From NCBI GenBank assembly GCA_030549495.1, contig JAUIRK010000077.1, positions 467,001 through 531,000 of the forward strand: a stretch of DNA of 64,000 bases, written 5' to 3'. The notes beneath the pieces were generated by a model, which was not told the origin of the DNA, ran no database searches, and saw only the letters and a list, made by a program, of their open reading frames with translations. This document shows, piece by piece, positions 53,639 to 64,000 of this stretch. The translations under genes were made by a program, and so were the position numbers. Each line of letters opens with the position of its first letter. The first letter of the stretch is position 1. This DNA is from Nectonema munidae (lineage: Eukaryota > Nematomorpha > Nectonematoida > Nectonematidae).

Positions 53639-55562
53639 TTATTCGATATTTTTGCAACTGTGCTTAGTGCATACAGGTTTTGAACATATTTGGCATTGTT
53701 TATTAATTTTGCCTAACTTATTTTTTTGTTTTTTATATTCCTGTCCATAAATTTCTTTTACACATGAAGAGCATCGTCTTTTAATTCCTCTTTCAGGATG
53801 AACCGATGTAGAAGGTGTTGCTGTTTTAACACCAGTGATTTCTTGAATACAATTATCAATACTAATAATTAGATCTTTATTAAGTCCCGTTTTATCTCCA
53901 CTTCGTAGAACCGGAAGAATCAATGAATATACAAGGGCGAGCCCTAATTCAATAGGATTCACTTTTCTTGGCTCTATTTCATGATTTATACTATAAATAG
54001 TCATTGAGTTTATTCTAGATGTATCTAAAATATAACTGAAGGCAGTACTCGTCCACTTTTTAGTCTTTCGAGATGTTGAAAAACTTCTAATTTTTTGATG
54101 AACTATATCGGTACCGCCTTTTGAAAAATCATATTGTTTGAAAACAGCGGGTTTCTTTTTTCCATCATCTTTTGTAATACCCAATATGATAGGGCGTGAT
54201 GATAAAATTAGAGCATTTTTTTCCCTTTTGATTTTGTTTTTACCACATAACTATGTAGAGATAAGTATTTATATTCCATGTTCCAGCAAAACTTATAACT
54301 GAACTCTTCACGATTTTCAATACTTTTAATTTCTTCTGGAATTCCCTTTTTATTCAGGTTTATCGTCCCTACGACGGTGACACCTTGAGAATATAACCAG
54401 TTAACTAGCTCAACAGATGTATAAAGTCTGTCAATAGTTAAATTCCTACCCTTAATTGATGTATTTCTATTAAATCTTGTAATCATAGATTTAACAATGG
54501 GAATAATTCCAGGTATGTAATAAGGGCCAGACCCATTTTTAGGTTTTCCCGCATAGCACGCAGTAAAAAAGGTAAACGGGTATCTAACAGCATTGATCGA
54601 TTTAAATAAAAGACCGTATTTTGAAGTTTTTTTTGGATTGAAAACATTAAATTGAATACCAACCCTCGAAGCATACCATGTTTCATCAAGTGTTAAAGCA
54701 TCATCAGGTACTAACCACTTTCCACAGTTTGAGTTAAAGTCCTCAAAAATTTCTCGGAATGCTGCCCACCTATCATTGCCCCATCTTTCATGTCGGGTTT
54801 CTTTTTCATCAAATGTGAAAAAAAGATTAATAAAAAAATATCGTCTTAGATTCATAACAGAAGAGAAAAATCGACTTCCTACTTTAGACCAAAGTAGGCG
54901 GGCATTTAAATGATTTTGGCCGAGGATAGCTTTAAATAGCACAAACCTATGTAACCGTAAAGCGCGTTGATTTCTAAAGCTTTTACCCAAGAATATTTGT
55001 TAGTATTGAGCTTTTCAATAACTTCAGCATTTTCCATATAGATAATAATACGCGCATTAGTGAAATCTAAAATTTTTTGCAACATTGATTCATCAATAAA
55101 AAGATTCCAACAATCTTCCATATTTTTGAAATTTTTTGCGCTGGGTTTTACTCCTGGTCTTTGATTAATAACATATGCAGCTCTTTGCCGGCCTACAGAT
55201 TCCGGTCTTATTGTACACCATTTTGTTGTAATATTTCTAGTTTGTACATTAAAAATTAGCTCTTGATGCTCAAAAACCGGGTCATAATTATCCTCTTCTA
55301 GGGAAGCATCAAAACTACAAACTCTTCTGTTTGACTAAGGAATTCTTTGCGTTTCCTCTGCCTCCTCATATCTTTCTTCGATACTCTCAATGTTAATTGC
55401 ATCCCATGCAAGATCACTTGTAGCATCATCATCATCATCAACGTTTTCTAGTTCACCCCATTCTTCCTCTGAAAATAAAGCTGGGGTCTCTTGAGTAGTA
55501 CCTTGAACAATTTCATAATCCTCTACTTCACATTCAAAACAAGAAAATATATTTTCCGACAT
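53639..55562 (-). pseudogene. piggyBac-superfamily transposase, broken
   Basis: From MSENIFSCFECEVEDYE at 55562, an acidic leader runs into one in-frame stop near 55335, then continues. Frame changes near 54960 and 54200 split the rest. Recognisable blocks: LHRFVLFKAILGQNHLNARL, ERWGNDRWAAFREIFEDF, DALTLDETWYASRVG (first Asp), KTSKYGLLFKSINAVRYPFT, GRNLTIDRLYTSVELVNWL (second Asp), KGGTDIVHQ (third Asp) and KKWTSTAFSYILDTSRINS. The tail CSSCVKEIYG...CQICSKPVCTKHSC is the Cys-rich domain. All catalytic aspartates remain and total damage is three lesions, so it is a fairly young relic. It is unlike the moth-type copy at 49118. TIRs not found. Confidence 0.85.
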
Positions 55563-55918
55563 TCTAAACTAAAATAACGTAATCAGTTAATCGTTATTAA
55601 ATGAGCGCTACTCTCTATTTCACTACCTCTGCCCAGAATATGTTTTAATTGACCAAATGCGATAACTAACCTAAAAAATTATTCCGCCCCCTTTCGGTTG
55701 AATATTATTGTAAGAAAGAATAAAATATTTTAAAATTTTCGTTTAAGCTATATTTTTGTCAAATATGTGTAAAATAAGAATCGTGAATGATATATAAAAT
55801 TATCGGTGCGAAAGTTGAATAAGAAGAGATCATATTGTGGTGAGGTTGTATTTGAGAGAGGTTACTGTATTATACATGTGTATTTAAAAAAATCAAAAAT
55901 AAAATGTATAAAAACTTA

Positions 55919-56218
55919 CTATAACGATATTTTTGGTGCAAGGAGAAAAGAGAAGTGAATCAAGTGAAGTGAATAAGAGAAATGTGATTCAATGTAGTCG
56001 AAGGATCTTATAGTAGATATTTTATCATTAGGATTTCTTTCAGCTTTTTCTTCAAAAGTCAGAAAATTGTGTATTAAAACAAACATATTTCTACCAAGTG
56101 CAGCTATCAAAAACGGAACACCACAATTTTCACTGAACAAACTTGAAATTTTCATTCTCTGATCCATTGAATGACCTATATACACCAAAAAGAATAAATA
56201 GGGAACTAGGTGGAACAC
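55919..56218 (-). pseudogene. piggyBac-like transposase fragment
   Basis: The frame includes LFSENCGVPFLIAALGRNMF, VLIHNFLTFEEKAERNPNDK and ISTIRSFDYIESHF. This fits the piggyBac block 'LW....G.P.F...M.R.RF..I...L.F.D......DK...IR'. Different in sequence from both neighbouring piggyBac copies. Only this block survives. Confidence 0.55.
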
Positions 56219-56384
56219 TTGAAAATTATCTGCATAGTGCCTAAGATTACTATGCTTAGGATTAGATTTTCTAAATAAAAAATTAAAAAAAAAATCTATA
56301 TTTTAACTTTTCTGAAATATAAATTGCAAAAAATTATTTGAACAGACTCTCGGTTTGATGTAAATGCCCCTGATAAAAATTTAT

Positions 56385-56452
56385 CTTTGTCTTTTAGCAT
56401 GTGTGTGTATGTGTGAGTGTATGTATGTTTGTGTTTGTGTATGTATAATTTT
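56385..56452. repeat. TG-rich microsatellite
   Basis: An imperfect tgtg/tatg repeat, noncoding. Confidence 0.75.
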
Positions 56453-56804
56453 TTGTTAAGCATGCCTGTTTTGCTTGGACAAAAAAGGCATTTTCCAAGT
56501 TAACCATATTACTGACGGACTATTTTTATTTGCCCAGTGACGGAAAGGGGGCAAAGTTTGATCGATTTTTGACAGCTCAACATAATATGACACTACTGAG
56601 TATCTAGAAGTTAATATGTATCTCTAACGCGTAGATAGATACTTTCTGAAAATTTTTTTAAATCAAATTTTCTTTGGTTTTTAGGCCAAGGAATTTCACT
56701 TTGAATTATTAAAAAATTGAAATTTTTAATAAAACTATAAACTTAAAATTTTTTTAATCATCTTACCAAACATAAATGGGAAATCTAAACAATTTTTTTT
56801 CACA

Positions 56805-56945
56805 GAGAACAAATAATTGATAGTTTGAATTTATTCACATAGAAGAAATAGTTTTGCTATTTAATAGTTTATATTTGTTCACATAGAACAAAAAATGTAA
56901 CATATTTGGCATAAATTGTTCACATAGAACAATTAAGAATTCCAA
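56805..56945. repeat. Recurring ttcacatagaacaa motif
   Basis: A motif close to TTCACATAGAACAA occurs at about 56834, 56877 and 56925, with a weaker copy (cacagagaacaa) near 56800. The spacing is irregular (about 43-48 bp). Function unknown. Confidence 0.45.
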
Positions 56946-57119
56946 ATATATTTATTTAAAAAATGAAAAATGAATAAACTTGTCATTACAAAAATATTAA
57001 AAACTGTAAATAAGGTTAATATAACTTTTTTCTTTGAAAAATAAAATTGGATATAATATTGATATGCATTGAAAATTAAGTGATTAATGACAAAATTTTA
57101 AATTCACCTATAGCATGAT

Positions 57120-58360
57120 GAATTGATTATTGAAACAATTGCTTTCAAGAATCTTCAAAAGTTTTGCCATCATTTTTTATTTCTTTACCAAATTCTAAAT
57201 TTACTAAGGCATTCCACCAAATATTAGCCCATAGTTTCAAATCTGTTTGACCTATTGGTCTCGGAAATTTTTTTCCTCTTATATATTCTTTAAATTTTGT
57301 TTCTTTGTTTATTAACAAATGTTTGGCACTCAAAGAACTCTTTATCAAATTAAAAACATTAGAGTATTTTAAAACATTGTGATCTGTAACCACTGTAGAA
57401 AAAAGTGATTTTTTGTTTTCATTCTCACTACTTGAAAAAATATTCATCCACGATTTATTGAATAAGTTCATGATTTTACTAGATCGAATGAGATCGGTTA
57501 TAATGATTGTGTTATATATAGTAAAATCCTCAAAACTATCTAAATCAAGGTTATCCTCGATTAATCAAGTTATTGACATTATCCGCTTAGCTGTAAAACA
57601 TGTAATGGGCATTTTCTATAAAAACTTTGTATCACTTTCAGTATTAGGATCATCTATATTCTATAACATCGGAAATTTCTAACATACATTTAGAATACCA
57701 TCGCGAATCTTTTTATTAAGAGGACATGCAACTAAAAATCTTGTCATAAAACCATTTGCTATATATTTTCATAATTTCTTGAAATATTTTGGGTTGGACA
57801 AAACCAATTATGTTGCATTTTGGTTTTTGGATACTTATCACGTTACCTCTTAAAAGTCTTGACCAAACACCAGTTAAATGTTAAAAAATTATCTATATCT
57901 AAATAAATTTCACTTTTGGCTAAATTTTTTATAAATTTTGAAAATTCTTCTGAGATTAATATTGCAACCTCATTGATTTTCTTCATATATTCCATTCAAC
58001 CTGTAAGAAAATATAAACCTGCAATGGTTCCATCATCAATTGGCGCAACCAAATAGTTAGTTATTTTACCAAAGAAGGTTCTAATTAGGGTTTAAATAGC
58101 GGACTAACCTGTTCCATTATCACTAACAACAACACAATACATTCCTATAGGATAAAATAAAAATTGTTTTTCGTCCAAAACCATCATCTGTTGACATATA
58201 TAAGAAATAACAACAAATAACGAAGTTAACAGAAATTTCTGAAACTCTCAAGATTTTGGATTTTTTTTTAATATAACTTAGTATTTTATGTGGCAAAACT
58301 TCTTCTAAATCAATATCTGAACATTTCCAATTGTTTAAATCTTGTTGAATGTTAGACATT
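57120..58360 (-). pseudogene. Unrecognised multi-frame coding relic
   Basis: Successive minus-strand frames look protein-like: MSNIQQDLNNWKCSDIDLEE at 58359, then FFGKITNYLVAPIDDGTIAG, FSKFIKNLAKSEIYLDIDNF, and finally the 108-codon frame 57471-57145 ending GQTDLKLWANIWWNALVNLE. The string of plausible segments on one strand over 1.2 kb suggests a single decayed gene or element protein. I do not recognise the family. No terminal repeats are seen. Confidence 0.35.
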
Positions 58361-58933
58361 CTAAATTTATTAATGAAAATATTAAAAAAAAAATTTTTAC
58401 GCTTTAAAATTCGAAGACAAATTTTTCTTATATCTATTAATTTTTAAGGATTCAACATAAAAATCGTGCATTTATAATTGAAAAAAGTTTACTGTATTCT
58501 AAAATTGAACATAATTATAATTACTTTAGAAGAGGGTACAGTGCTTTAAAAATTATCTAAATTTCAATATGGTTATAATAACAATTTCAAAGACATATCA
58601 ATATTGTTGTATTTTTTTGATAAATTTGTAATCATAATTTTAATGTAAAACATTCAAATTAGGCAAAAAATTTTAAAGAAACTTTCTCCCTTTGTTGCGT
58701 ATTACAACAATGGGATAAAAATCTAACAATATATTTTTAGTTCTAAAGGTCTTTTTTAAATTCTAAAGTGTTTTTTTTCTAAAGTGTCTTTTTTGATTTT
58801 ACTTTTCTGAATAAGCTTTGAAGTCTTGTTTCTCAATAAATGCGAGTGATATGTGCGATTGTCAGGTTCTGTAAACTTCTTTATTATCATTCAAGTAATT
58901 TAAAGCAAAAACAATATCACAATTTTATAGTCT
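58361..58933. other. Gene-free stretch
   Basis: AT-rich, with no gene or repeat recognised. Confidence 0.4.
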
Positions 58934-59118
58934 TTCTGTACATCATTTTTTATCTCTTCTGTCTTCTCTTCATTACATCTTCGACATTTGAAATCGTTCT
59001 TCATCGCCTGGCTTAGTGAAACTTGTTTGTTAACTTCACTACATCTTCTATGCACCCATCTATTACACTTCATGCAGCATATCTAGTTCGAGCCTACACC
59101 TTTACCACAAACATTTTG
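58934..59118 (-). mobile_element. LINE ORF2 C-terminal zinc-finger fragment
   Basis: Minus-strand translation gives NVCGKGVGSN, ICCMKCNRWVHRRCSEVNKQ and MKNDFKCRRCNEEK. The pattern 'CxxCGKGVGxNSIxCxxCxxWVHKRCS...FxCxxC' is the PHD-like zinc motif following RT in many invertebrate LINEs. The fragment ends where the satellite array begins. Confidence 0.6.
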
Positions 59119-62100
59119 AAAAATTGAAATACTTAAATTTGAAAAATTTTCGGAAGGTTGAATTTCTTTTCCATTTTTGACTACATGATATCTATTTATT
59201 CTTTGAATATATTTCAGGAGGCATTAATAAAAAATAAATAAAAAAATTAAAAATAACAACGTGTCTCGTCATTATATACTTTTCCTAATGCCTTCTTTCC
59301 ATGATGATATATATTAAGCTCGTTAATTCTTTTCAATGTTATATTTATACAGATTTTATCTTTCAAAAATTGAAATAACCTAAATTTGAAAAATTTTCGG
59401 AAGGTTGAATTTCTTTTCCGTTTTTGACTTTACATGATATCTATTTATTCTTTGAATATATTTCAGGAGGCATTAATAAAAAATAAATAAAAAAATAAAT
59501 AAAAAAATAAAAAAAACAATGTGTCTCGTGATTATTTGTATTGTTTTCTTAATGCCTTGTTTCCATGATTATATTTATACAGTTTCTTATTTTTAAAAAT
59601 TGAAATAACCTAAATTTGAAAAATTTTCGGAAGGTTGAATTTCTTTTCCGTTTTTGACTTTACATGATATCTATTTATTCTTTGAATATATTTCAGGAGG
59701 CATTAATAAAAAATAAATAAAAAAATAAAAAAAAACAATGTGTCTCGTGATTATTTGTATTGTTTTCTTAATGCCTTGTTTCCATGATTATATTTATACA
59801 GTTTCTTATTTTTAAAAATTGAAATAACCTAAATTTGAAAAATTTTCGGAAGGTTGAATTTCTTTTCCGTTTTTGACTTTACATGATATCTATTTATTCT
59901 TTCAATATATTTCAGGAGGCATTAATAAAAAATAAATAAAAAAATAAAAAAAAACAATGTGTCTCGTGATTATTTGTATTGTTTTCTTAATGCCTTGTTT
60001 TCATGATTATATTTATACAGTTTCTTATTTTTAAAAATTGAAATAACCTAAATTTGAAAAATTTTCGGAAGATTGAATTTCTTTTCCGTTTTTGACTTTA
60101 CATGATATCTATTTTTTCTTTGAATATATTTCAGGAGGCAAAAAATAAATAAAAAAATCAAAAATAACAATGTGTCTCGTGATTATTTGTATTGTTTTCT
60201 TAATGCCTTGTTTCCATGATTATATTTATACAGTTTCTTATTTTTAAAAATTGAAATAACCTAAATTTGAAAAATTTTCGGAAGGTTGAATTTCTTTTCC
60301 GTTTTTGACTTTACATGATATCTATTTATTCTTTGAATATATTTCAGGAGGCATTAATAAAAAATAAATAAAAAAATAAAAAAAAACAATGTGTCTCGTG
60401 ATTATTTGTATTGTTTTCTTAATGCCTTGTTTCCATGATTATATTTATACAGTTTCTTATTTTTTAAAAATTGAAATAACCTAAATTTGAAAAATTTTCG
60501 GAAGGTTGAATTTCTTTTTCGTTTTTGACTTTACATGATATCTATTTATTCTTTGAATATATTTCAGGAGGCATTAATAAAAAATAAATAAATAAATAAA
60601 AAAATAAAAAAAAACAATGTGTCTCGTGATTATTTGTATTGTTTTCAATGCCTTCTTCCCATGATTATATTTATACAGTTTCTTATTTTTAAAAATTGAA
60701 ATAACCTAAATTTGAAAAATTTTCGGAAGGTTGAATTTCTTTTTCGTTTTTGACTTTACATGATATCTATTTATTCTTTGAATATATTTCAGGAGGCATT
60801 AATAAAAAATAAATAAATAAATAAAAAAATAAAAAAAAACAATGTGTCTCGTGATTATTTGTATTGTTTTCAATGCCTTCTTCCCATGATTATATTTATA
60901 CAGTTTCTTATTTTTAAAAATTGAAATAACCTAAATTTGAAAAATTTTCGGAAGGTTGAATTTCTTTTCCGTTTTTGACTTTACATGATATCTATTTTTT
61001 CTTTGAATATATTTCAGGAGGCATTAATAAAAAATAAATAAAAAAATAAAAAAAACAATGTGTCTCGTGATTATTTGTATTGTTTTCTTAATGCCTTCTT
61101 CCCATGATTATATTTATACAGTTTCTTATTTTTAAAAATTGAAATAACCTAAATTTGAAAAATTTTCGGAAGGTTGAATTTCTTTTCCGTTTTTGACTTT
61201 ACATGATATCTATTTTTTCTTTGAATATATTTCAGGAGGCAAAAAATAAATAAAAAAAATCAAAAATAACAATGTGTCTCGTGATTATTTGTATTGTTTT
61301 CTTAATGCCTTCTTTCCATGATTATATTTATACAGTTTCTTATTTTTCAAAAATTGAAATAACCTAAATTTGAAAAATTTTCGGAAGGTTGAATTTCTTT
61401 TCCGTTTTTGACTTTACATGATATCTATTTATTCTTTGAATATATTTCAGGAGGCATTAATAAAAAATAAAAAAAAAAATAAAAAAAAACAATGTGTCTC
61501 GTGATTATTTGTATTGTTTTCTTAATGCCTTGTTTCCATGATTATATTTATACAGTTTCTTATTTTTAAAAATTGAAATAACCTAAATTTGAAAAATTTT
61601 CGGAAGGTTGAATTTCTTTTCCGTTTTTGACTTTACATGATATCTATTTATTCTTTCAATATATTTCAGGAGGCATTAATAAAAAATAAATAAAAAAATA
61701 AAAAAAAACAATGTGTCTCGTGATTATTTGTATTGTTTTCTTAATGCCTTGTTTTCATGATTATATTTATACAGTTTCTTATTTTTAAAAATTGAAATAA
61801 CCTAAATTTGAAAAATTTTCGGAAGATTGAATTTCTTTTCCGTTTTTGACTTTACATGATATCTATTTTTTCTTTGAATATATTTCAGGAGGCAAAAAAT
61901 AAATAAAAAAATCAAAAATAACAATGTGTCTCGTGATTATTTGTATTGTTTTCTTAATGCCTTCTTTCCATGATTATATTTATACAGTTTCTTATTTTTC
62001 AAAAATTGAAATAACCTAAATTTGAAAAATTTTCAGAAGGTTGAATTTCTTTTCCGTTTTTGACTTTACATGATATCTATTTATTCTTTGAATATATTTC

Positions 62101-64000
62101 AGGAGGCATAAAAAATAAATAAAAAATCAAAAATAACAATGTGTCTCGTCATTATATACTCTTCCTAATGCTTTTTTCCATGATGATATATTTTAAGCTC
62201 GTTATTCTTTTTCATTGTTATCTTTATACAGATTTTATCTTTCAAAAATTGAAATAACCTAAATTTGAAAAATTTTCGTAAGGTTGAATTTCTTTTCCGT
62301 TTTTGACTTTACATGATATCTATTTATTCTTTGAATATATTTCAGGAGGCAAAAAATAAATAAAAAAATTAAAAATAACAACGTGTCTCGTGATTATTTG
62401 TATTGTTTTCTTAATGCCTTGTTTCCATGATTATATTTATACAGTTTCTTATTTTTAAAAATTGAAATAACCTAAATTTGAAAAATTTTCGGAAGGTTGA
62501 ATTTCTTTTCCGTTTTTGACTTTACATGATATCTATTTATTCTTTGAATATATTTCAGGAGGCAAAAAATAAATAAAAAAATTAAAAATAACAATGTGTC
62601 TCGTGATTATTTGTATTGTTTTCTTAATGCCTTCTTTCCATGATTATATTTATACAGTTTCTTATTTTTAAAAATTGAAATAACCTAAATTTGAAAAATT
62701 TTCGGAAGGTTGAATTTCTTTTCCGTTTTTGACTTTACATGATATCTATTTATTCTTTGAATATATTTCAGGAGGCATTAATAAAAAATAAATAAAAAAA
62801 TAAAAAAAAACAACGTGTCTCGTGATTATTTGTATTGTTTTCTTAATGCCTTGTTTCCATGATTATATTTATACAGTTTCTTATTTTTAAAAATTGAAAT
62901 AACCTACATTTGAAAAATTTTCGGAAGGTTGAATTTCTTTTCCGTTTTTGACTTTACATGATATCTATTTATTCTTTGAATATATTTCAGGAGGCATTAA
63001 TAAAAAATAAATAAAAAAATAAAAAAAACAATATGTCTCGTGATTATTTGTATTGTTTTCTTAATGCCTTCTTCCCATGATTATATTTATACAGTTTCTT
63101 ATTTTTAAAAATTGAAATAACCTAAATTTGAAAAATTTTCGGAAGGTTGAATTTCTTTTCCGTTTTTGACTTTACATGATATCTATTTATTCTTTGAATA
63201 TATTTCAGGAGGCATTAATAAAAAATAAATAAAAAAATAAAAAAAAACAACGTGTCTCGTGATTATTTGTATTGTTTTCTTAATGCCTTGTTTCCATGAT
63301 TATATTTATACAGTTTCTTATTTTTAAAAATTGAAATAACCTACATTTGAAAAATTTTCGGAAGGTTGAATTTCTTTTCCGTTTTTGACTTTACATGATA
63401 TCTATTTATTCTTTGAATATATTTCAGGAGGCATTAATAAAAAATAAATAAAAAAATAAAAAAAAACAATATGTCTCGTGATTATTTGTATTGTTTTCTT
63501 AATGCCTTCTTCCCATGATTATATTTATACAGTTTCTTATTTTTAAAAATTGAAATAACCTAAATTTGAAAAATTTTCGGAAGGTTGAATTTCTTTTCCG
63601 TTTTTGACTTTACATGATATCTATTTATTCTTTGAATATATTTCAGGAGGCATTAATAAAAAATAAATAAAAAAATAAAAAAAAACAATGTGTCTCGTGA
63701 TTATTTGTATTGTTTTCTTAATGCCTTGTTTCCATGATTATATTTATACAGTTTCTTATTTTTAAAAATTGAAATAACCTAAATTTGAAAAATTTTCGGA
63801 AGGTTGAATTTCTTTTCCGTTTTTGACTTTACATGATATCTATTTATTCTTTGAATATATTTCAGGAGGCATTAATAAAAAAAAAATAAAAAATAAAAAA
63901 AACAATGTGTCTCGTGATTATTTGTATTGTTTTCTTAATGCTTTCTTTCCATGATTATATTTATACAGTTTCTTATTTTTAAAAATTGAAATAACCTAAA
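59119..64000. repeat. 219-bp satellite array, runs off the window
   Basis: About 22 tandem monomers. The marker tttcaggagg occurs at 59461, 59691, 59910, 60129, 60342, 60562, 60787, 61012 and so on to 63860, with a modal spacing of 218-219 bp and range 213-248. Other shared blocks are gaaataacctaaatttg, ttcggaaggttgaatttc and tgtctcgtgattatttg. Two long monomers (around 59213-59461 and 62097-62340) share an extra stretch with taagctcgtt. Length differences mostly come from the A-rich (aaataaataaa) linker. It is noncoding. A centromeric or other heterochromatic location is possible but not shown. Confidence 0.95.

Noticed and set aside
59119-64000. CRISPR-like array
   Set aside because: The units are about 219 bp, contiguous and homogeneous without unique spacers, in a eukaryotic setting; it is a satellite.

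Overview
This window looks like AT-rich, repeat-dense nuclear DNA from an invertebrate animal. The only confident host gene is split by a spliceosomal intron. Nearly everything else is transposable elements: an I/R1-type LINE with an RNase H domain, CR1/Jockey-like and RTE-like LINE pieces, a Penelope-like element, hAT, piggyBac, Merlin (IS1595-like) and Mutator-like DNA transposons, TTAA-type and hAT MITEs, tRNA-headed SINEs, and two satellite arrays. The mix would suit an arthropod such as a copepod, but that is a guess from the repeat types and not a species identification.

Layout. 1-14.4 kb: a long GAT microsatellite, a TTAA MITE, a SINE, decayed LINE pieces on both strands, a Mutator-like relic and a clean hAT MITE. 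14.5-20.7 kb (minus strand): a UBXN6/UBXD1 homologue with two coding exons that join in phase to give 454 aa. Its 4.9-kb intron is packed with MITEs, a deleted hAT element, a Penelope-like relic and a second hAT relic. 21-26.2 kb: hAT pieces, a tRNA-like sequence and a minus-strand LINE RT fragment.

26.8-42.2 kb is the centre of interest. An I/R1-superclade LINE (ORF1 with zinc knuckles; ORF2 with APE endonuclease, RT, RNase H and a terminal zinc motif) is split inside ORF2 by a 10.36-kb insertion at 30786-41149. The insertion is flanked by CTAA on both sides; joining the LINE at CTAA restores the frame. It carries one minus-strand gene (34788-37660) that I resolve into 13 exons separated by 12 introns of 44-66 bp. 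All junctions are GT-AG and all phases agree, giving a 739-aa protein with two C2H2-like zinc fingers and a full tyrosine recombinase catalytic set (R306, a hairpin lysine, H403-x-x-R406, H430, Y439). About 7.5 kb of noncoding arms surround the gene. They contain a 1.7-kb direct repeat on each side, three arrays of 153-bp units, a 290-bp inverted repeat, and clusters of a 12-bp motif near both ends. I read this as a large Crypton-like (tyrosine recombinase) DNA transposon that looks intact, and it is the best candidate here for something undescribed.

42.3-64 kb: an apparently intact Merlin element, MITEs, a Mutator-like relic, a conserved element-associated coding relic of unknown class, a minisatellite, an RTE endonuclease piece, a truncated piggyBac with a canonical TIR, a decayed 150-bp satellite, a second broken piggyBac, an unrecognised coding relic, and a 219-bp satellite array (59.1 kb to the window end) with higher-order structure.
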